DNA of 64,000 nt. Origin: Paenibacillus sp. FSL R5-0517 (GTDB lineage Bacteria; Bacillota; Bacilli; Paenibacillales; Paenibacillaceae). The notes below the pieces were generated by a model. The model had not been told where the DNA came from and searched no databases. It was given only the letters and a program-made list of their open reading frames with translations. The stretch covers positions 4,278,001 through 4,342,000 of the forward strand of contig NZ_CP150235.1 in assembly GCF_037974355.1 (NCBI RefSeq), read 5' to 3'. Positions 63,587 through 64,000 of this stretch are shown here, piece by piece. Made by a program: the position numbers and the translations under genes. The number at the start of each line of letters is the position of its first letter. Positions within the stretch are counted from its first letter, which is position 1.

Positions 63587-64000
63587 TAGGCCACACTCCT
63601 ATCTGACCGGGCACACGCGGCAGAATAATAAACTTGCTGGCATCTCCGTCTCTAAGACTAACATATACATTGTTGTCATCCATCGCTGTATTTACCTTTA
63701 TTCCATTCGTAGCCATCTTGGACAATGTTGGTGTGATCTCGGTGTACTGTTTGTTCTCCATCGCCTGAGCTACGGTAAACATCGCATCACCCCACCAGCT
63801 TTCGAGTGCTTCACTGGAATGATCTACAACATCCAACTTTAATGAGCGAGTTCCAATCAAGGTCTGTCCTTCTTTGTGAATATATTGTACCAGTCTGCCC
63901 AAATCAACATCAGGTTGCAGATCCAGTTTCAATTGTACGTCATTGCGGTTAATAGTTAATTGAACGTCATTGACTCCATCGTACTGGGTAACCATCTTTT
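63579..64000 (-). CDS. protein of unknown function upstream of the FtsH-like protease (partial)
   Basis: At least 138 residues, open to the window edge, so the N terminus is cut off; the ATG at 63995 may be internal. The visible part is soluble-looking and mixed alpha/beta: VQLTINRNDVQLKLDLQPDVD, SWWGDAMFTVAQAMENKQY, and a closing IILPRVPGQIGVWPN. No enzyme motif was recognised. Its last 8 bp overlap the protease start (ATGCCTAA), so translation is coupled and it is a good candidate adaptor, substrate or regulator of that protease. A membrane anchor in the missing part cannot be judged. Confidence 0.75.
   Translation of the reverse strand, partial: KMVTQYDGVNDVQLTINRNDVQLKLDLQPDVDLGRLVQYIHKEGQTLIGTRSLKLDVVDHSSEALESWWGDAMFTVAQAMENKQYTEITPTLSKMATNGIKVNTAMDDNNVYVSLRDGDASKFIILPRVPGQIGVWPNA

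Overview
The window looks like a chromosomal stretch of a Paenibacillus-type, low- to mid-GC Gram-positive spore former. Supporting signs are T-box control, lipoprotein and SLH-type envelope proteins, a GerMN lipoprotein, a double dynamin, Bacillus-type RBSs and perfect 7-1-7 Fur boxes. No insertion sequence, prophage, CRISPR array, rRNA or tRNA was seen. Protein names rest on reading motifs and gene order, not on database searches.

Layout. 1-3730: an iron-regulated group, with an HpaB-type flavin monooxygenase on + and a flavodoxin / unknown protein / nitroreductase operon on -, each behind a perfect Fur box. 3923-8763: a methyltransferase, an RluA-type pseudouridine synthase, an alkyltransferase-like protein, a MarR-DHA2 exporter pair and a second MarR. 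8996-13447: topoisomerase IV (parE-parC). 13524-19313: a BcrA-type ABC transporter with an SGNH hydrolase, a CAP-domain protein, a GNAT enzyme and PurT. 19568-23414: a Fur-boxed siderophore-binding lipoprotein with a ferredoxin/flavodoxin-NADP reductase, preceded by an AraC regulator with a built-in siderophore-binding domain. 23626-31256: a heterodimeric ABC exporter and a two-GTPase dynamin. 31620-39372: a small unknown protein, endonuclease III, an SLH protein with a long beta-repeat tail, a GerMN lipoprotein and two tandem paralogous cell-wall amidases. 39787-43140: leuCD and a divergent LysR, with a Fur box at the putative leuC promoter. 43374-55078: methionine salvage (mtnU, mtnE, mtnWXB) interleaved with a second iron module and with proBAC. 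55242-59774: an ECF sigma / anti-sigma / membrane-protein operon, DnaD and AsnS. 59876-63995: AckA, a 3-hydroxyacyl-CoA dehydrogenase, a compact FtsH-like protease and its partner, which runs off the window.

Two themes link the genes. First, iron: six Fur-box matches sit ahead of the monooxygenase, the flavodoxin operon, two siderophore-binding lipoproteins, one Btr-like regulator and leuCD. No siderophore permease or ATPase lies beside the binding proteins, so their transporter must be elsewhere. Second, amino-acid metabolism: a T-box with a proline CCU specifier precedes proB, and proB-proA-proC runs into mtnW-mtnX-mtnB with overlapping reading frames. This places half of the methionine salvage pathway under a proline-tRNA sensor. 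That arrangement, the iron-linked leuCD promoter and the receptor-domain sharing between the Btr-like regulator and its neighbouring lipoprotein are the most unusual things here.
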